Shown here: positions 51,609 through 60,945 of the stretch, piece after piece
How the letters are laid out: every line of letters begins with the position of its first letter
How positions within the stretch are numbered: position 1 is the first letter of the stretch
From: Citrobacter werkmanii NBRC 105721
GTDB lineage: Bacteria; Pseudomonadota; Gammaproteobacteria; Enterobacterales; Enterobacteriaceae
Direction: 5' to 3'
NCBI GenBank assembly: GCA_000759755.1
Contig: BBMW01000022.1
Span: 24,441-88,440, forward strand
DNA: 64,000 bases
Made by a program: the position numbers and the translations under genes
The notes under the pieces: generated by a model
The model's input: only the letters and a program-made list of their open reading frames with translations
The model's database searches: none
What the model was told of the DNA's origin: nothing

Positions 51609-52511
51609 GTGGATTTACGCGATCTGAAAACCTTCCTGCATCTGGCAGAAAGCCGCCACTTTGGCCGCAGCGCGCGGGCGATGCACGTCAGCCCCTCCAC
51701 GCTTTCCCGGCAAATTCAGCGGCTGGAAGAGGACCTCGGTCAGGCGCTGTTTGTGCGTGATAACCGCACGGTCACACTGACCGAAGCAGGGGAAGAACTG
51801 CGGGTATTTGCCCAGCAAACGTTGTTGCAGTATCAGCAACTGCGCCACACCCTCGATCAGCAAGGACCATCACTTTCTGGTGAACTGCACATTTTCTGCT
51901 CGGTGACCGCGGCGTACAGCCACCTGCCGCCGATCCTCGACCGCTTCCGCGCCGAGCATCCCTCCGTCGAAATTAAGCTCACCACCGGCGACGCCGCCGA
52001 TGCGATGGACAAAGTGGTCACCGGCGAGGCCGATCTGGCGATTGCCGGTAAGCCGGAAACGCTGCCCGGTGCGGTGGCGTTTTCCATGCTGGAGAATCTG
52101 GCAGTGGTGCTGATCGCCCCGGCGCTGCCCTGCCCGGTGCGCAATCAGGTGTCGGTCGATAAGCCCGACTGGTCGACGGTGCCGTTTATCATGGCCGACC
52201 AGGGGCCGGTACGCCGTCGCATTGAGCTGTGGTTCCGTCGCCACAAAATCAGTAACCCGCAGATTTACGCCACCGTCGGCGGTCATGAGGCGATGGTCTC
52301 AATGGTGGCGCTCGGCTGCGGCGTGGCGCTGCTGCCGGAAGTTGTGCTGGAAAACAGCCCGGAACCGGTGCGCAATCGCGTGATGATTTTAGAGCGTAGC
52401 GACGAAAAAACGCCGTTTGAACTGGGCGTCTGCGCGCCGAAAAAGCGGCTGCATGAGCCGCTGATCGATGCCTTCTGGAAGATTGTGCTGGAACGCAAAA
52501 TCGCCGAGTAG
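51609..52511 (+). CDS. ilvY: IlvY, LysR-type activator of ilvC
   Basis: A 300-residue LysR regulator. The N-terminal HTH is HFGRSARAMHVSPSTLSRQI, and the effector domain has VTGEADLAIAGKPETLPG. The start is taken as GTG at 51609 (then DLRDLKTFLHL), as in E. coli; a second GTG at 51600 is in frame. It represses its own gene and activates the divergent ilvC when acetohydroxyacids accumulate. Confidence 0.96.
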   Translation: MDLRDLKTFLHLAESRHFGRSARAMHVSPSTLSRQIQRLEEDLGQALFVRDNRTVTLTEAGEELRVFAQQTLLQYQQLRHTLDQQGPSLSGELHIFCSVTAAYSHLPPILDRFRAEHPSVEIKLTTGDAADAMDKVVTGEADLAIAGKPETLPGAVAFSMLENLAVVLIAPALPCPVRNQVSVDKPDWSTVPFIMADQGPVRRRIELWFRRHKISNPQIYATVGGHEAMVSMVALGCGVALLPEVVLENSPEPVRNRVMILERSDEKTPFELGVCAPKKRLHEPLIDAFWKIVLERKIAE

Positions 52512-52566
52512 CGCCAGCGTCTGGCCTAAAATCAGTGGTAGATTCAGTATTGGCACTCCTTTTCTG

Positions 52567-52572
52567 TATAAT
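52567..52572 (+). promoter_or_regulatory. Likely -10 element for fabV
   Basis: A perfect TATAAT 115 bases upstream of the fabV start. No good -35 lies at 17 bases, so an activator or an alternative arrangement may be needed. Confidence 0.4.
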
Positions 52573-52686
52573 GTCCCGTGCCATAATAGATGTGGGGGGC
52601 TTGTTAACCATGCCGTTAAGCAAGCCAGAACAGACGGTGTCATTGCGCACTTGACAGCGAAAATACAAACTTAATTAGCCATCATT

Positions 52687-53880
52687 ATGATAATCAAACC
52701 AAAAATTCGTGGATTCATCTGTACAACGACCCATCCGACTGGCTGCAAAGTCAATGTGGAAAAACAGATCGAGTACGTTAAGCAAAACGGGAAAATTGAG
52801 AACGGCCCTTCCCGCGTGCTGGTGATCGGTGCTTCCACCGGTTACGGCCTGGCATCCAGAATTTCCGCCGCCTTTGGCAGCGGTGCCGCCACTATCGGCG
52901 TATTTTTCGAAAAACCGGGCACGGAAACCAAACCTGGTTCCGCGGGCTGGTATAACTCTGCCGCCTTCGATGAAGCTGCTAAGCGTGAAGGCCTGTACTC
53001 CAAAAGCATCAACGGCGACGCGTTCTCCGATGAGTGCCGCGACGAAGTGATCAAACTGATCAAAGAAGACCTGGGTCAGATTGATTTAGTGGTTTACTCA
53101 CTGGCGTCCCCGGTGCGTAAAATGCCGAAAACCGGCGAAATCGTCCGTTCTGCGCTGAAGCCAATCGGCGAGGTTTATACCTCTAAAGCGATTGATACCA
53201 ACAAAGATCAGATCATCACCGCCAGCATTGAGCCGGCCACCGAAGAAGAAGTTCAGAACACCGTTACCGTTATGGGCGGCGAAGACTGGGAACTGTGGAT
53301 GGGCGCGCTGAGCGAAGCGGGCGTGCTGGCTGACGGCGTGAAAACCGTGGCTTACTCCTACATCGGTACCGACCTGACCTGGCCAATCTACTGGCACGGC
53401 GCGCTGGGCAAAGCGAAAGAAGACCTCGACCGCGCGGCAGGTGAACTGCGTAAGCAGCTGGCACCGCTCAACGGCTCCGCGAACGTTGCCGTCCTGAAAT
53501 CCGTTATCACCCAGGCCTCTTCTGCTATTCCGGTGATGCCGCTGTACATTTCCATGGTCTTCAAGCTGATGAAAGAACAGGGAATTCACGAAGGTTGTAT
53601 CGAGCAGATCAACCGTCTGATGACCACCAGCCTGTACGGCGATAAAGTGGCGCTGGATGACAACCAGCGTATCCGTATGGATGACTGGGAACTGCGTGAC
53701 GATATTCAGCAGGCGTGCCGTGACCTGTGGCCGCTGATCACCACCGAAAACCTGGCGCAAGAAACTGACTATGCAGGTTACAAGCAGGAATTCCTGAACC
53801 TGTTCGGTTTTGCCCTCGACGGTGTGGATTACGACGCGGACGTGAACACTGAAGTCGAATTCGAAGTCATCACGCTGTAA
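52687..53880 (+). CDS. fabV: FabV, NADH-dependent enoyl-ACP reductase
   Basis: A 397-residue member of the FabV/trans-2-enoyl-CoA reductase family, which catalyses the last step of fatty-acid elongation. The Rossmann start is [20 protein letters not shown] near residues 45-64. The active-site Y-x8-K is in [15 protein letters not shown] near residues 235-244. Members of this family resist triclosan, unlike FabI. It is located between ilvY and ilvA, convergent with ilvA. E. coli K-12 has no gene here. Its codon use looks like that of highly expressed host genes. Confidence 0.94.
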   Translation: MIIKPKIRGFICTTTHPTGCKVNVEKQIEYVKQNGKIENGPSRVLVIGASTGYGLASRISAAFGSGAATIGVFFEKPGTETKPGSAGWYNSAAFDEAAKREGLYSKSINGDAFSDECRDEVIKLIKEDLGQIDLVVYSLASPVRKMPKTGEIVRSALKPIGEVYTSKAIDTNKDQIITASIEPATEEEVQNTVTVMGGEDWELWMGALSEAGVLADGVKTVAYSYIGTDLTWPIYWHGALGKAKEDLDRAAGELRKQLAPLNGSANVAVLKSVITQASSAIPVMPLYISMVFKLMKEQGIHEGCIEQINRLMTTSLYGDKVALDDNQRIRMDDWELRDDIQQACRDLWPLITTENLAQETDYAGYKQEFLNLFGFALDGVDYDADVNTEVEFEVITL

Positions 53881-53900
53881 CCATCTGATTCAGATGTAAA

Positions 53901-53932
53901 AAAGGGTTCATATCTCCATGAACCCTTTTTTT
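53901..53932. terminator. Bidirectional terminator between fabV and ilvA
   Basis: AAAGGGTTCAT ATCTCC ATGAACCCTTTTTTT, with A-tract on the left and T-tract on the right, between convergent genes. Confidence 0.9.
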
Positions 53933-53942
53933 ATGGCCGCCG

Positions 53943-55487
53943 TTAGCCCGCCAGGAAGAACCTGAACGCCGGGTTATTGGTCTCGTCGTGGCACTCATAC
54001 CCCAATTCGTTGAGCCGGGTTTCGAAGTCCGGTTCGTTATCGCCCAGCTCAAACGCCGCCAGTACACGGCCATAGTCGGTACCGTGGCTACGGTAGTGGA
54101 ACAGGGAAATATTCCAGTGCGTACCCAGGGTGTAGAGGAACTTCAGCAGCGCACCCGGCGATTCCGGGAACTCAAAGCTGTAGAGGCGCTCTTGCAACGG
54201 CTTAGACGGACGGCCGCCGACCATATAGCGCACGTGCAGCTTGGCCATTTCATCGTCTGACAGATCCACCACGCTGTAACCGCCGTCTTTGAGTAGGCTA
54301 AGGATTTCCTTACGCTCCTCGACGCCGCGGCTCAGCCGCACGCCCACGAAGATGCAGGCATCTTTGGCGTCAGCAAAGCGATAGTTGAACTCGGTCACCG
54401 AACGCCCGCCCAGCAGCTGGCAGAACTTCAGGAAGCTGCCCTTCTCTTCCGGGATCGTCACCGCCAGCAACGCTTCGCGTTGTTCGCCCAGCTCGCAGCG
54501 TTCGGAAACGTAGCGCAGGCCGTGGAAGTTCACGTTAGCACCGGACAGCACATGCGCCAGACGTTCGCCGCGAATGTTGTGCTGGGCGATATATTTTTTC
54601 ATCCCCGCCAGCGCCAGCGCCCCGGAAGGCTCCGCCACCGCGCGTACATCTTCAAACAGGTCTTTCATCGCCGCACAGATAGCGTCGCTATCGACGGTAA
54701 TAATGTCATCGAGATATTCCTGGCACAGGCGGAAGGTTTCATCGCCGATGCGTTTTACCGCGACACCTTCAGCAAAGAGACCGACGCGTGGCAGATCCAC
54801 CGGATGACCGGCATCCAGCGCCGCTTTCAGGCAGGCTGAATCTTCCGCTTCGACGGCGATCACTTTGATCTGCGGCATCAGCTGTTTAATCAGCACCGCC
54901 ACGCCCGCCGCTAACCCGCCACCGCCCACCGGCACAAAGACGCGGTCAAGGTGAGCATCCTGCTGAAGTAACTCCAGCGCCAGCGTGCCCTGCCCGGCAA
55001 TCACCATCGGATGATCAAACGGCGGTACCCAAGTAAAGCCCTGCTGCTGGGAAAGCTCAATCGCTTTGGCTTTGGCTTCATCAAAATTCGCGCCGTGCAA
55101 CAGCACTTCACCGCCGAAACCGCGAACGGCGTCGACTTTGATATCAGCGGTCGCCACCGGCATCACAATCAGTGCCTTCACGCCTAATCGCGCAGAGGAG
55201 AAAGCCACGCCCTGGGCGTGATTACCTGCAGATGCGGTAATGACGCCATGCGCTTTTTGCTCTTCAGTCAGGCCCGCCATCATGGCGTAGGCCCCGCGCA
55301 GCTTAAAGCTGTGAACAGGTTGCCTGTCTTCGCGCTTCACCAGAATCACGTTGTCGAGGCGCGAAGAGAGTTTTTCCATTTTTTGTAGCGGCGTTACCTG
55401 CGCCGCTTCGTAAACCGGCGCACGCAGCACCGCTCTGAGATACTCGGCTCCCTCAGGGGCGCCGGACAAGGGTTGTGAATCCGCCAT
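53943..55487 (-). CDS. ilvA: IlvA, biosynthetic threonine deaminase
   Basis: Converts threonine to 2-oxobutyrate and is feedback-inhibited by isoleucine. The start at 55487 gives 514 residues as in E. coli. The PLP Lys62 is in HSFKLRGAYAM, the Gly-rich phosphate loop is VPVGGGGLAAG, and two ACT-like regulatory domains follow from about residue 330. An in-frame ATG at 55493, overlapping the ilvD stop, would add two residues. Last gene of ilvGMEDA. Confidence 0.97.
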   Translation of the reverse strand: MADSQPLSGAPEGAEYLRAVLRAPVYEAAQVTPLQKMEKLSSRLDNVILVKREDRQPVHSFKLRGAYAMMAGLTEEQKAHGVITASAGNHAQGVAFSSARLGVKALIVMPVATADIKVDAVRGFGGEVLLHGANFDEAKAKAIELSQQQGFTWVPPFDHPMVIAGQGTLALELLQQDAHLDRVFVPVGGGGLAAGVAVLIKQLMPQIKVIAVEAEDSACLKAALDAGHPVDLPRVGLFAEGVAVKRIGDETFRLCQEYLDDIITVDSDAICAAMKDLFEDVRAVAEPSGALALAGMKKYIAQHNIRGERLAHVLSGANVNFHGLRYVSERCELGEQREALLAVTIPEEKGSFLKFCQLLGGRSVTEFNYRFADAKDACIFVGVRLSRGVEERKEILSLLKDGGYSVVDLSDDEMAKLHVRYMVGGRPSKPLQERLYSFEFPESPGALLKFLYTLGTHWNISLFHYRSHGTDYGRVLAAFELGDNEPDFETRLNELGYECHDETNNPAFRFFLAG

Positions 55488-55492
55488 GGTCA

Positions 55493-57343
55493 TTAACCCC
55501 CCAGTTTCGATTTATCGCGCACCGCGCCTTTGTCGGCGCTGGTTGCCAGACTGGCATAGGCACGAAGGGCAAAGGAGACCTGACGCTCGCGGTTTTTCGG
55601 CGTCCACGCCTGGTCGCCGCGGGCTTCCTGGGCTTCACGACGGGCGGCGATTTCCGCCTCGCTCAGCTGAAGCTGAATACCGCGATTCGGGATATCGATA
55701 GCGATCATGTCACCGTCTTCGATGATCGCGATGTTGCCGCCGCTCGCCGCTTCCGGGGAAACGTGGCCGATAGACAGGCCGGAGGTACCGCCGGAGAAGC
55801 GACCATCGGTGATCAGCGCACAGGCTTTACCCAGCCCCATCGATTTCAGGAAGGTGGTTGGGTAGAGCATTTCCTGCATGCCCGGCCCGCCTTTCGGCCC
55901 TTCGTAGCGAATCACCACCACGTCGCCTTCGACCACTTTACCGCCGAGGATCGCTTCAACCGCTTCGTCCTGGCTTTCGTAGACTTTCGCCGGGCCGGTA
56001 AATTTGAGAATGCTGTCGTCAACGCCGGCGGTTTTCACGATGCAGCCGTTTTCCGCGAAGTTGCCGTACAGTACCGCCAGACCGCCATCCTTGCTGTAAG
56101 CGTGCTCCAGCGAGCGAATACAGCCTTCGGCGCGATCGTCATCCAGCGTATCCCAACGACAATCCTGCGAGAACGCCTGGGTGGTGCGGATGCCCGCCGG
56201 ACCAGCACGGAACATTTTTTTGACCGCTTCATCCTGAGTGACAGCGATGTCGTACTGTTCCAGCGTCTGCGGCAGAGAGAGACCAAGGACGTTTTTCACG
56301 TTGCGGTTCAGCAGCCCAGCACGATCCAGCTCGCCTAAAATACCCAAGACGCCGCCGGCGCGGTGAACGTCTTCCATATGGTATTTCTGCGTGCTTGGCG
56401 CCACTTTACACAGCTGCGGCACCTTGCGGGACAACTTGTCGATATCACTCATTGTGAAGTCGATTTCTGCTTCCTGCGCCGCCGCCAGCAGATGCAGAAC
56501 GGTGTTAGTGGAACCGCCCATGGCGATATCCAGCGTCATGGCGTTCTCAAACGCCGCTTTACTGGCAATGTTACGCGGCAGCGCGGAAGCATCATCCTGC
56601 TCGTAATAACGTTTGGTCAGCTCAACGATGCGTTGACCAGCGGTGAGGAACAGCTCTTTACGGTCAGCGTGGGTCGCCAGCAGCGAGCCGTTGCCCGGCT
56701 GCGACAGGCCCAGCGCTTCGGTCAGACAGTTCATCGAGTTGGCGGTGAACATCCCGGAGCAGGAGCCGCAGGTTGGGCAGGCGGAACGTTCAACCTGCTC
56801 ACTCTGCGAGTCGGAGACTTTCGGGTCCGCGCCCTGAATCATCGCGTCAACCAGGTCGAGCTTGATGATCTTGTCGGAAAGTTTGGTTTTCCCGGCTTCC
56901 ATCGGGCCACCGGAAACGAAGATCACCGGAATATTCAGGCGCAGCGAGGCCATTAACATCCCGGGGGTGATTTTGTCACAGTTGGAGATGCAGACCATCG
57001 CGTCGGCACAGTGGGCGTTGACCATGTACTCAACGGAGTCAGCGATCAGCTCGCGGGACGGCAGTGAATAAAGCATGCCCCCGTGGCCCATAGCGATACC
57101 GTCATCCACCGCGATGGTGTTGAACTCTTTCGCCACGCCGCCTGAGGCTTCGATTTGTTCGGCAACCAGCTTACCAAGATCGCGCAGGTGGACGTGACCC
57201 GGCACGAACTGGGTAAAGGAGTTCACGACAGCGATAATCGGCTTGCCGAAATCGGCGTCGGTCATCCCGGTGGCGCGCCACAGTGCGCGGGCGCCCGCCA
57301 TATTGCGGCCGTGAGTGGTGGTGGCTGAACGATACTTAGGCAT
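55493..57343 (-). CDS. ilvD: IlvD, dihydroxy-acid dehydratase
   Basis: An iron-sulfur dehydratase of the IlvD/Edd family, 616 residues. Cluster cysteines lie in [12 protein letters not shown] and [17 protein letters not shown] near residues 122 and 195; a third is in the N-terminal region. The motif [17 protein letters not shown] is near the C terminus. It is separated from ilvE by an ERIC element and runs directly into ilvA. Confidence 0.98.
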   Translation of the reverse strand: MPKYRSATTTHGRNMAGARALWRATGMTDADFGKPIIAVVNSFTQFVPGHVHLRDLGKLVAEQIEASGGVAKEFNTIAVDDGIAMGHGGMLYSLPSRELIADSVEYMVNAHCADAMVCISNCDKITPGMLMASLRLNIPVIFVSGGPMEAGKTKLSDKIIKLDLVDAMIQGADPKVSDSQSEQVERSACPTCGSCSGMFTANSMNCLTEALGLSQPGNGSLLATHADRKELFLTAGQRIVELTKRYYEQDDASALPRNIASKAAFENAMTLDIAMGGSTNTVLHLLAAAQEAEIDFTMSDIDKLSRKVPQLCKVAPSTQKYHMEDVHRAGGVLGILGELDRAGLLNRNVKNVLGLSLPQTLEQYDIAVTQDEAVKKMFRAGPAGIRTTQAFSQDCRWDTLDDDRAEGCIRSLEHAYSKDGGLAVLYGNFAENGCIVKTAGVDDSILKFTGPAKVYESQDEAVEAILGGKVVEGDVVVIRYEGPKGGPGMQEMLYPTTFLKSMGLGKACALITDGRFSGGTSGLSIGHVSPEAASGGNIAIIEDGDMIAIDIPNRGIQLQLSEAEIAARREAQEARGDQAWTPKNRERQVSFALRAYASLATSADKGAVRDKSKLGG

Positions 57344-57375
57344 GCTTGATTAACTCCCGTCTGTCTTTCCCCTGC

Positions 57376-57480
57376 ATACTTCACGCCGCAGGTGCGTTGG
57401 CTGCCTCGCTCACCCCAGCCACTTACTACAGTAAGCTCCTGGGACTTGCTGCGTTGCCGTCTTCCTGCAACGTGAATTAT
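57376..57480 (-). repeat. ERIC element between ilvE and ilvD
   Basis: On the minus strand CAGGAGCTTACTGTAGTAAG and GGCTGGGGTGAGCGAGGCAG match the ERIC core, with outer arms ATAATTCACG and CGTGAAGTAT. It is about 105 bases, shorter than the 127-base consensus. It is transcribed as part of the ilv message. Confidence 0.85.
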
Positions 57481-57501
57481 TTTAGGGAAATATTAATATT
57501 G

Positions 57502-58431
57502 TTATTGGTTTACTGAATCCAACCAGCCGTATTTGTCTTCCGTTTCACCGGTGAAGAGGCCAAAGAAGGCCTGCTGGATGCGTTTGGTGACCGGGCCGCA
57601 GCGGCCTTCGCCCACCTGAATACCATCGACGCTGCGTACTGGCGTGATTTCCGCCGCGGTACCGGACATAAACACTTCGTCGGCCAGGTACAGCGATTCA
57701 CGGGACAGCACCTGCTCACGTACTTCGATATCAAGATCTTTCGCCAGTTTAATGATGGCATCACGGGTGATACCCGGCAGCGCGGAAGAGGTAAATGGCG
57801 GGGTAAACAGAATGCCATCTTTGACTTCAAACAGGTTTTCACCCGCACCTTCGGAGATGTAGCCATTCACGTCCAGCGCAATACCTTCCTGATAACCATG
57901 ACGACGCGCTTCGCTACCCACCAGCAGCGAAGACAGATAGTTACCGCCCGCTTTAGCAGCAGTAGGGATGGTGTTCGGCGCCACGCGGTTCCAGGAAGAA
58001 ACCATCGCATCGATCCCTTGTTCCAGCGCTTCTGCGCCGAGGTATGCCCCCCACGGGAACGCGGCGATGATCACATCAGTGGTGTAGCCCGCTGGCGGGT
58101 TAACACCCATCCCGACATCGCCCACAAATACCAGCGGACGAATATAGGCGCTGGTCAGGTTGTTTTTGCGGATCACTTCGCGGCAGGCTTCCATCAGTTC
58201 ATCAACGCTCTGAGAGACCGGAAAACGGTAGATCTTGGCTGAATCACGCAGACGCTGCATATGTTCACGATGACGGAACACCACCGGCCCTTTGTGAGAA
58301 TCGTAGCAACGGATACCTTCAAATACAGAAGTACCGTAGTGCAGAGCGTGGGACATCACGTGGACCTTCGCGTCTTCCCAACGAATCATCTCGCCATTAG
58401 ACCAAATGTAATCAGCTTTTTTCGTCGTCAT
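57502..58431 (-). CDS. ilvE: IlvE, branched-chain amino acid aminotransferase
   Basis: A fold-type IV PLP transaminase for valine, leucine and isoleucine, 309 residues. The PLP Lys is in TAAKAGGNYLSSLL near residue 160. The EGAGENLFEV and GITRDAIIKLAKD blocks are typical. It lies 17 bases after ilvM. Confidence 0.98.
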   Translation of the reverse strand: MTTKKADYIWSNGEMIRWEDAKVHVMSHALHYGTSVFEGIRCYDSHKGPVVFRHREHMQRLRDSAKIYRFPVSQSVDELMEACREVIRKNNLTSAYIRPLVFVGDVGMGVNPPAGYTTDVIIAAFPWGAYLGAEALEQGIDAMVSSWNRVAPNTIPTAAKAGGNYLSSLLVGSEARRHGYQEGIALDVNGYISEGAGENLFEVKDGILFTPPFTSSALPGITRDAIIKLAKDLDIEVREQVLSRESLYLADEVFMSGTAAEITPVRSVDGIQVGEGRCGPVTKRIQQAFFGLFTGETEDKYGWLDSVNQ

Positions 58432-58448
58432 TTTTCTTCCTTTTGCGC

Positions 58449-58712
58449 TCAGGCGCGGATTTGTTGTGATGTGGTTGTGCTCTGGCAGATAGCAACATGT
58501 GCAACGTCTACCAGCTTAATTAACTGACTAAACAGTAAGTCGACCGACCGGGGGCTGGCAACGGTCAATTCGATATTTATATTCTGCGCATCGCTGGCGG
58601 CTGCCATGTTCATGGAGCACACCTGAAAACCACGATGGCGTACCACGCGTAAAACACGTTCTAAGGTTTCCGGATTGAAACGAGCCTCAACGGCGACCTG
58701 ATGATGCATCAT
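58449..58712 (-). CDS. ilvM: IlvM, regulatory subunit of acetohydroxyacid synthase II
   Basis: An 87-residue ACT-domain subunit that stabilises and activates IlvG. It begins [20 protein letters not shown]. The start overlaps the ilvG stop by four bases (ATGA), as in E. coli. Confidence 0.97.
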   Translation of the reverse strand: MMHHQVAVEARFNPETLERVLRVVRHRGFQVCSMNMAAASDAQNINIELTVASPRSVDLLFSQLIKLVDVAHVAICQSTTTSQQIRA

Positions 58713-60355
58713 GATAATTTCTCCAGCATTTCTGAGTTGCTGGCGCCAGGCGGCACCAGAGGCCAGACATTCTCAAGTTCGTCGATTGAGACATGAAGCA
58801 GGTATGGCCCCTCGCTGTTCAGCATGGTGTCGAGTGCCGCTTCAACCTGGTCTTTACGGGTGATGTGCTGGCCAGGTATGCCGAAGGCGCTGGCCAACAT
58901 GAGGAAATCGGGGTTATCGGTAAGGGTGGTTTCGCTATAACGTTCCTGGAAAAACAGTTGCTGCCATTGTCGCACCATGCCTAAGCGCTGGTTGTCGAGT
59001 AAGACTATCTTCAGCGGTAACTGCTTACGCTTCACGGTGCCCAGCTCTTGCACATTCATCATGAAAGAGCCGTCACCGGAGATACAGATAACCGTATCGT
59101 TCGGGCGCGCGACCTGGGCACCCACGGCGGCAGGCAGGCCAAAGCCCATCGTACCCAAACCGCTGGAGGTGATGAAATTTTCCGGGCGGGTATAGGTCAT
59201 ATGCTGTGCTGACCACATCTGATGCTGACCAACATCAGTCGTCACCACGCTATCTGCAGGTTTGCGTTCTGACAGCTGTTTTAACAACAGCGGCGCGTAG
59301 ATAGCGTCACCCGGATGATCATAACGCCAGGCATGTTCTGCGCGCAGCTCTGCACAGGACTGACGCCATGCGTCAATCTTCAGCGGTTGTTGTAATGCCG
59401 GCAACAGCGAATTTAAATCGCCCTGCAACGCGACGTGTGCCTGACGTAGTTTGTTCATTTCCGCCGGGTCGATATCCATATGGATAACGCTGGCGTTAGG
59501 AGCGAAAGTATTCAGCTTACCGGTTACCCGGTCATCAAAACGTGCGCCCACTGCGATCAGTAAATCACTTTCTTGCACCGCGAAATTCGCCGCTTTAGTA
59601 CCGTGCATTCCCAGCATGCCCAAATAGTACGGGTAGTCAGCGTTTACTGCGCCCAGGCCTTTCAGCGTGCAGGCAACTGGCATTTGGGTAAGCGCAATAA
59701 ACTCACGCAGGGCAGAGACCGCCTGCGCCATACCCACGCCACCACCTACGTACAGGATGGGTTTTTGCGCCTGAGCCAGCATTTTACGCGCCTGCTCAAC
59801 GTCAGCATGCGGGATAGTCTCTACGTTTCCGACGGTCGTGAAATACGGTTCCAGCGTACCGCTGGCTAACTGGATGTCTTTCGGGATATCGACCAGAACG
59901 GGGCCCGGACGACCAGAGTTCGCCACGTCGAAAGCTTCTGCCATGATGCGCGGCAGTTCCTCCAGTGACTGCACCAGGAAACTGTGTTTGGTGCAAGACA
60001 GAGACATACCGAGAACGTCCACTTCCTGGAACGCATCCGTTCCGATGAAAGGTGATGCAACCTGGCCGGTGATCGCCACAACGGGAACAGAATCTAACAG
60101 GGCATCGGCAAGGCCGGTGATCAGGTTGGTAGCACCAGGGCCTGAAGTGGCGATACACACGCCGGTTTTACCGGTCGCACGGGCATAGCCAATCGCCGCC
60201 ATCGCTGCGCCCTGCTCGTGTCGACACAAAAGGTGTTCTACGCCGCCGTCATATAACGCATCATAAACCGGCATGATTGCGCCACCGGGATAACCAAAGA
60301 CGGTTTGAACCCCTTGTGCACGCAACGCATGTACCACCCACTGTGCCCCATTCAT
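58709..60355 (-). CDS. ilvG: IlvG, catalytic subunit of acetohydroxyacid synthase II
   Basis: A ThDP enzyme that condenses pyruvate with 2-oxobutyrate or pyruvate; this isozyme is insensitive to valine. It is a complete 548-residue frame. The catalytic Glu is in [12 protein letters not shown] near residue 47. The ThDP-Mg motif is [14 protein letters not shown] with the downstream DNQ, about residues 428-456. E. coli K-12 carries a frameshift in ilvG; this copy is intact. Confidence 0.98.
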   Translation of the reverse strand: MNGAQWVVHALRAQGVQTVFGYPGGAIMPVYDALYDGGVEHLLCRHEQGAAMAAIGYARATGKTGVCIATSGPGATNLITGLADALLDSVPVVAITGQVASPFIGTDAFQEVDVLGMSLSCTKHSFLVQSLEELPRIMAEAFDVANSGRPGPVLVDIPKDIQLASGTLEPYFTTVGNVETIPHADVEQARKMLAQAQKPILYVGGGVGMAQAVSALREFIALTQMPVACTLKGLGAVNADYPYYLGMLGMHGTKAANFAVQESDLLIAVGARFDDRVTGKLNTFAPNASVIHMDIDPAEMNKLRQAHVALQGDLNSLLPALQQPLKIDAWRQSCAELRAEHAWRYDHPGDAIYAPLLLKQLSERKPADSVVTTDVGQHQMWSAQHMTYTRPENFITSSGLGTMGFGLPAAVGAQVARPNDTVICISGDGSFMMNVQELGTVKRKQLPLKIVLLDNQRLGMVRQWQQLFFQERYSETTLTDNPDFLMLASAFGIPGQHITRKDQVEAALDTMLNSEGPYLLHVSIDELENVWPLVPPGASNSEMLEKLS

Positions 60356-60357
60356 AG

Positions 60358-60408
60358 TTACATCCCCGCCGTAAATCTTGAGAAACAGAATTTTATGCTG
60401 ATATTCAC
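60358..60408 (-). CDS. ilvX: IlvX, small peptide between ilvL and ilvG
   Basis: A 16-residue frame starting with GTG, with AGGAG six bases upstream: [15 protein letters not shown] after the start. It aligns with E. coli IlvX around KFCFSRF. The role is unknown; it may couple translation into ilvG, whose start is three bases downstream. Confidence 0.75.
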   Translation of the reverse strand: MNISIKFCFSRFTAGM

Positions 60409-60438
60409 TTTCTGCTCCTCGTGTATGTTTTTAAGGTC

Positions 60439-60472
60439 AAAAAAAACCCCCGGACCTTTCGGTGCGGGGGTC
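60439..60472 (-). terminator. ilvGMEDA attenuator
   Basis: On the minus strand CCCCCGCACC, loop GAAA, GGTCCGGGGG, then eight T. It follows the ilvL leader and ends transcription when branched-chain aminoacyl-tRNAs are plentiful. Confidence 0.95.
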
Positions 60473-60494
60473 TTAGTTCGTTAAGGCTTGTTTT

Positions 60495-60593
60495 CTAAGC
60501 CTTTCCTCGTCCAAGTGCAGCCCCGCACGGTGGGATAATAATCACCACCACGCTAATCACGACCAGGCTAATCACTCGTAGAAGGGCTGTCAT
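60495..60593 (-). CDS. ilvL: IlvL, ilv operon leader peptide
   Basis: A 32-residue leader rich in Ile, Val and Leu control codons (VISLVVISVVVIIIPP), identical in plan to the E. coli leader. Ribosome stalling there prevents the attenuator from forming. Start ATG at 60593. Confidence 0.96.
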   Translation of the reverse strand: MTALLRVISLVVISVVVIIIPPCGAALGRGKA

Positions 60594-60625
60594 TTTTATA
60601 TTTTCTTGCATCTTGTTCGAAGGAA

Positions 60626-60654
60626 TACCTAAAGAGTTACCATAGAATTTGCAA
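60626..60654 (-). promoter_or_regulatory. Predicted promoter of the ilv operon
   Basis: TTGCAA and TAGGTA with a 17-base spacer on the minus strand, about 30 bases before ilvL. An AT-rich stretch upstream fits the known IHF region. Confidence 0.5.
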
Positions 60655-60945
60655 ATAACACAAGAATTTTTTTTATTCGTTTTTCTGACTCCGGTAACGG
60701 TTTTGATAAATCGCCTTGTTTTCTATATAAAAAATTAAAAAATGAAAATATTTCACGTTTCAGGTCACTCTTGAGCACACACTCCCCCCCAGCGACACCT
60801 TACAAATACGTTTGCGAGCGTTATTCCTGGTTTCATGCAAAAGATTTAATTTGCAAAAAAATACGTGAATCAGCATCTAAAAGCCGCAATCAAGTTAAAT
60901 CTTGCCGCGATACATTGCCGCATAATGCCTTCATCAGGAGGGGTT
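60655..60945. other. AT-rich space between ilvL promoter and comM
   Basis: About 290 bases with long A/T tracts. It probably holds the IHF-assisted upstream region of the ilv promoter and the comM promoter. I see no gene; a frame running through it into comM starts upstream of the conserved N terminus. Confidence 0.5.

Noticed and set aside
55475-56338. A 287-codon frame opposite ilvD
   Set aside because: Same reason: complete overlap with ilvD on the other strand, with no plausible ribosome binding site or protein features.
57374-57482. Attenuator-like or promoter structure between ilvE and ilvD
   Set aside because: The sequence matches the ERIC core and arms, which explains the dyad symmetry better.
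60865-60945. N-terminal extension of ComM
   Set aside because: The family begins at MSLSIVHTRAALGV, and AGGAGG stands right before that codon.
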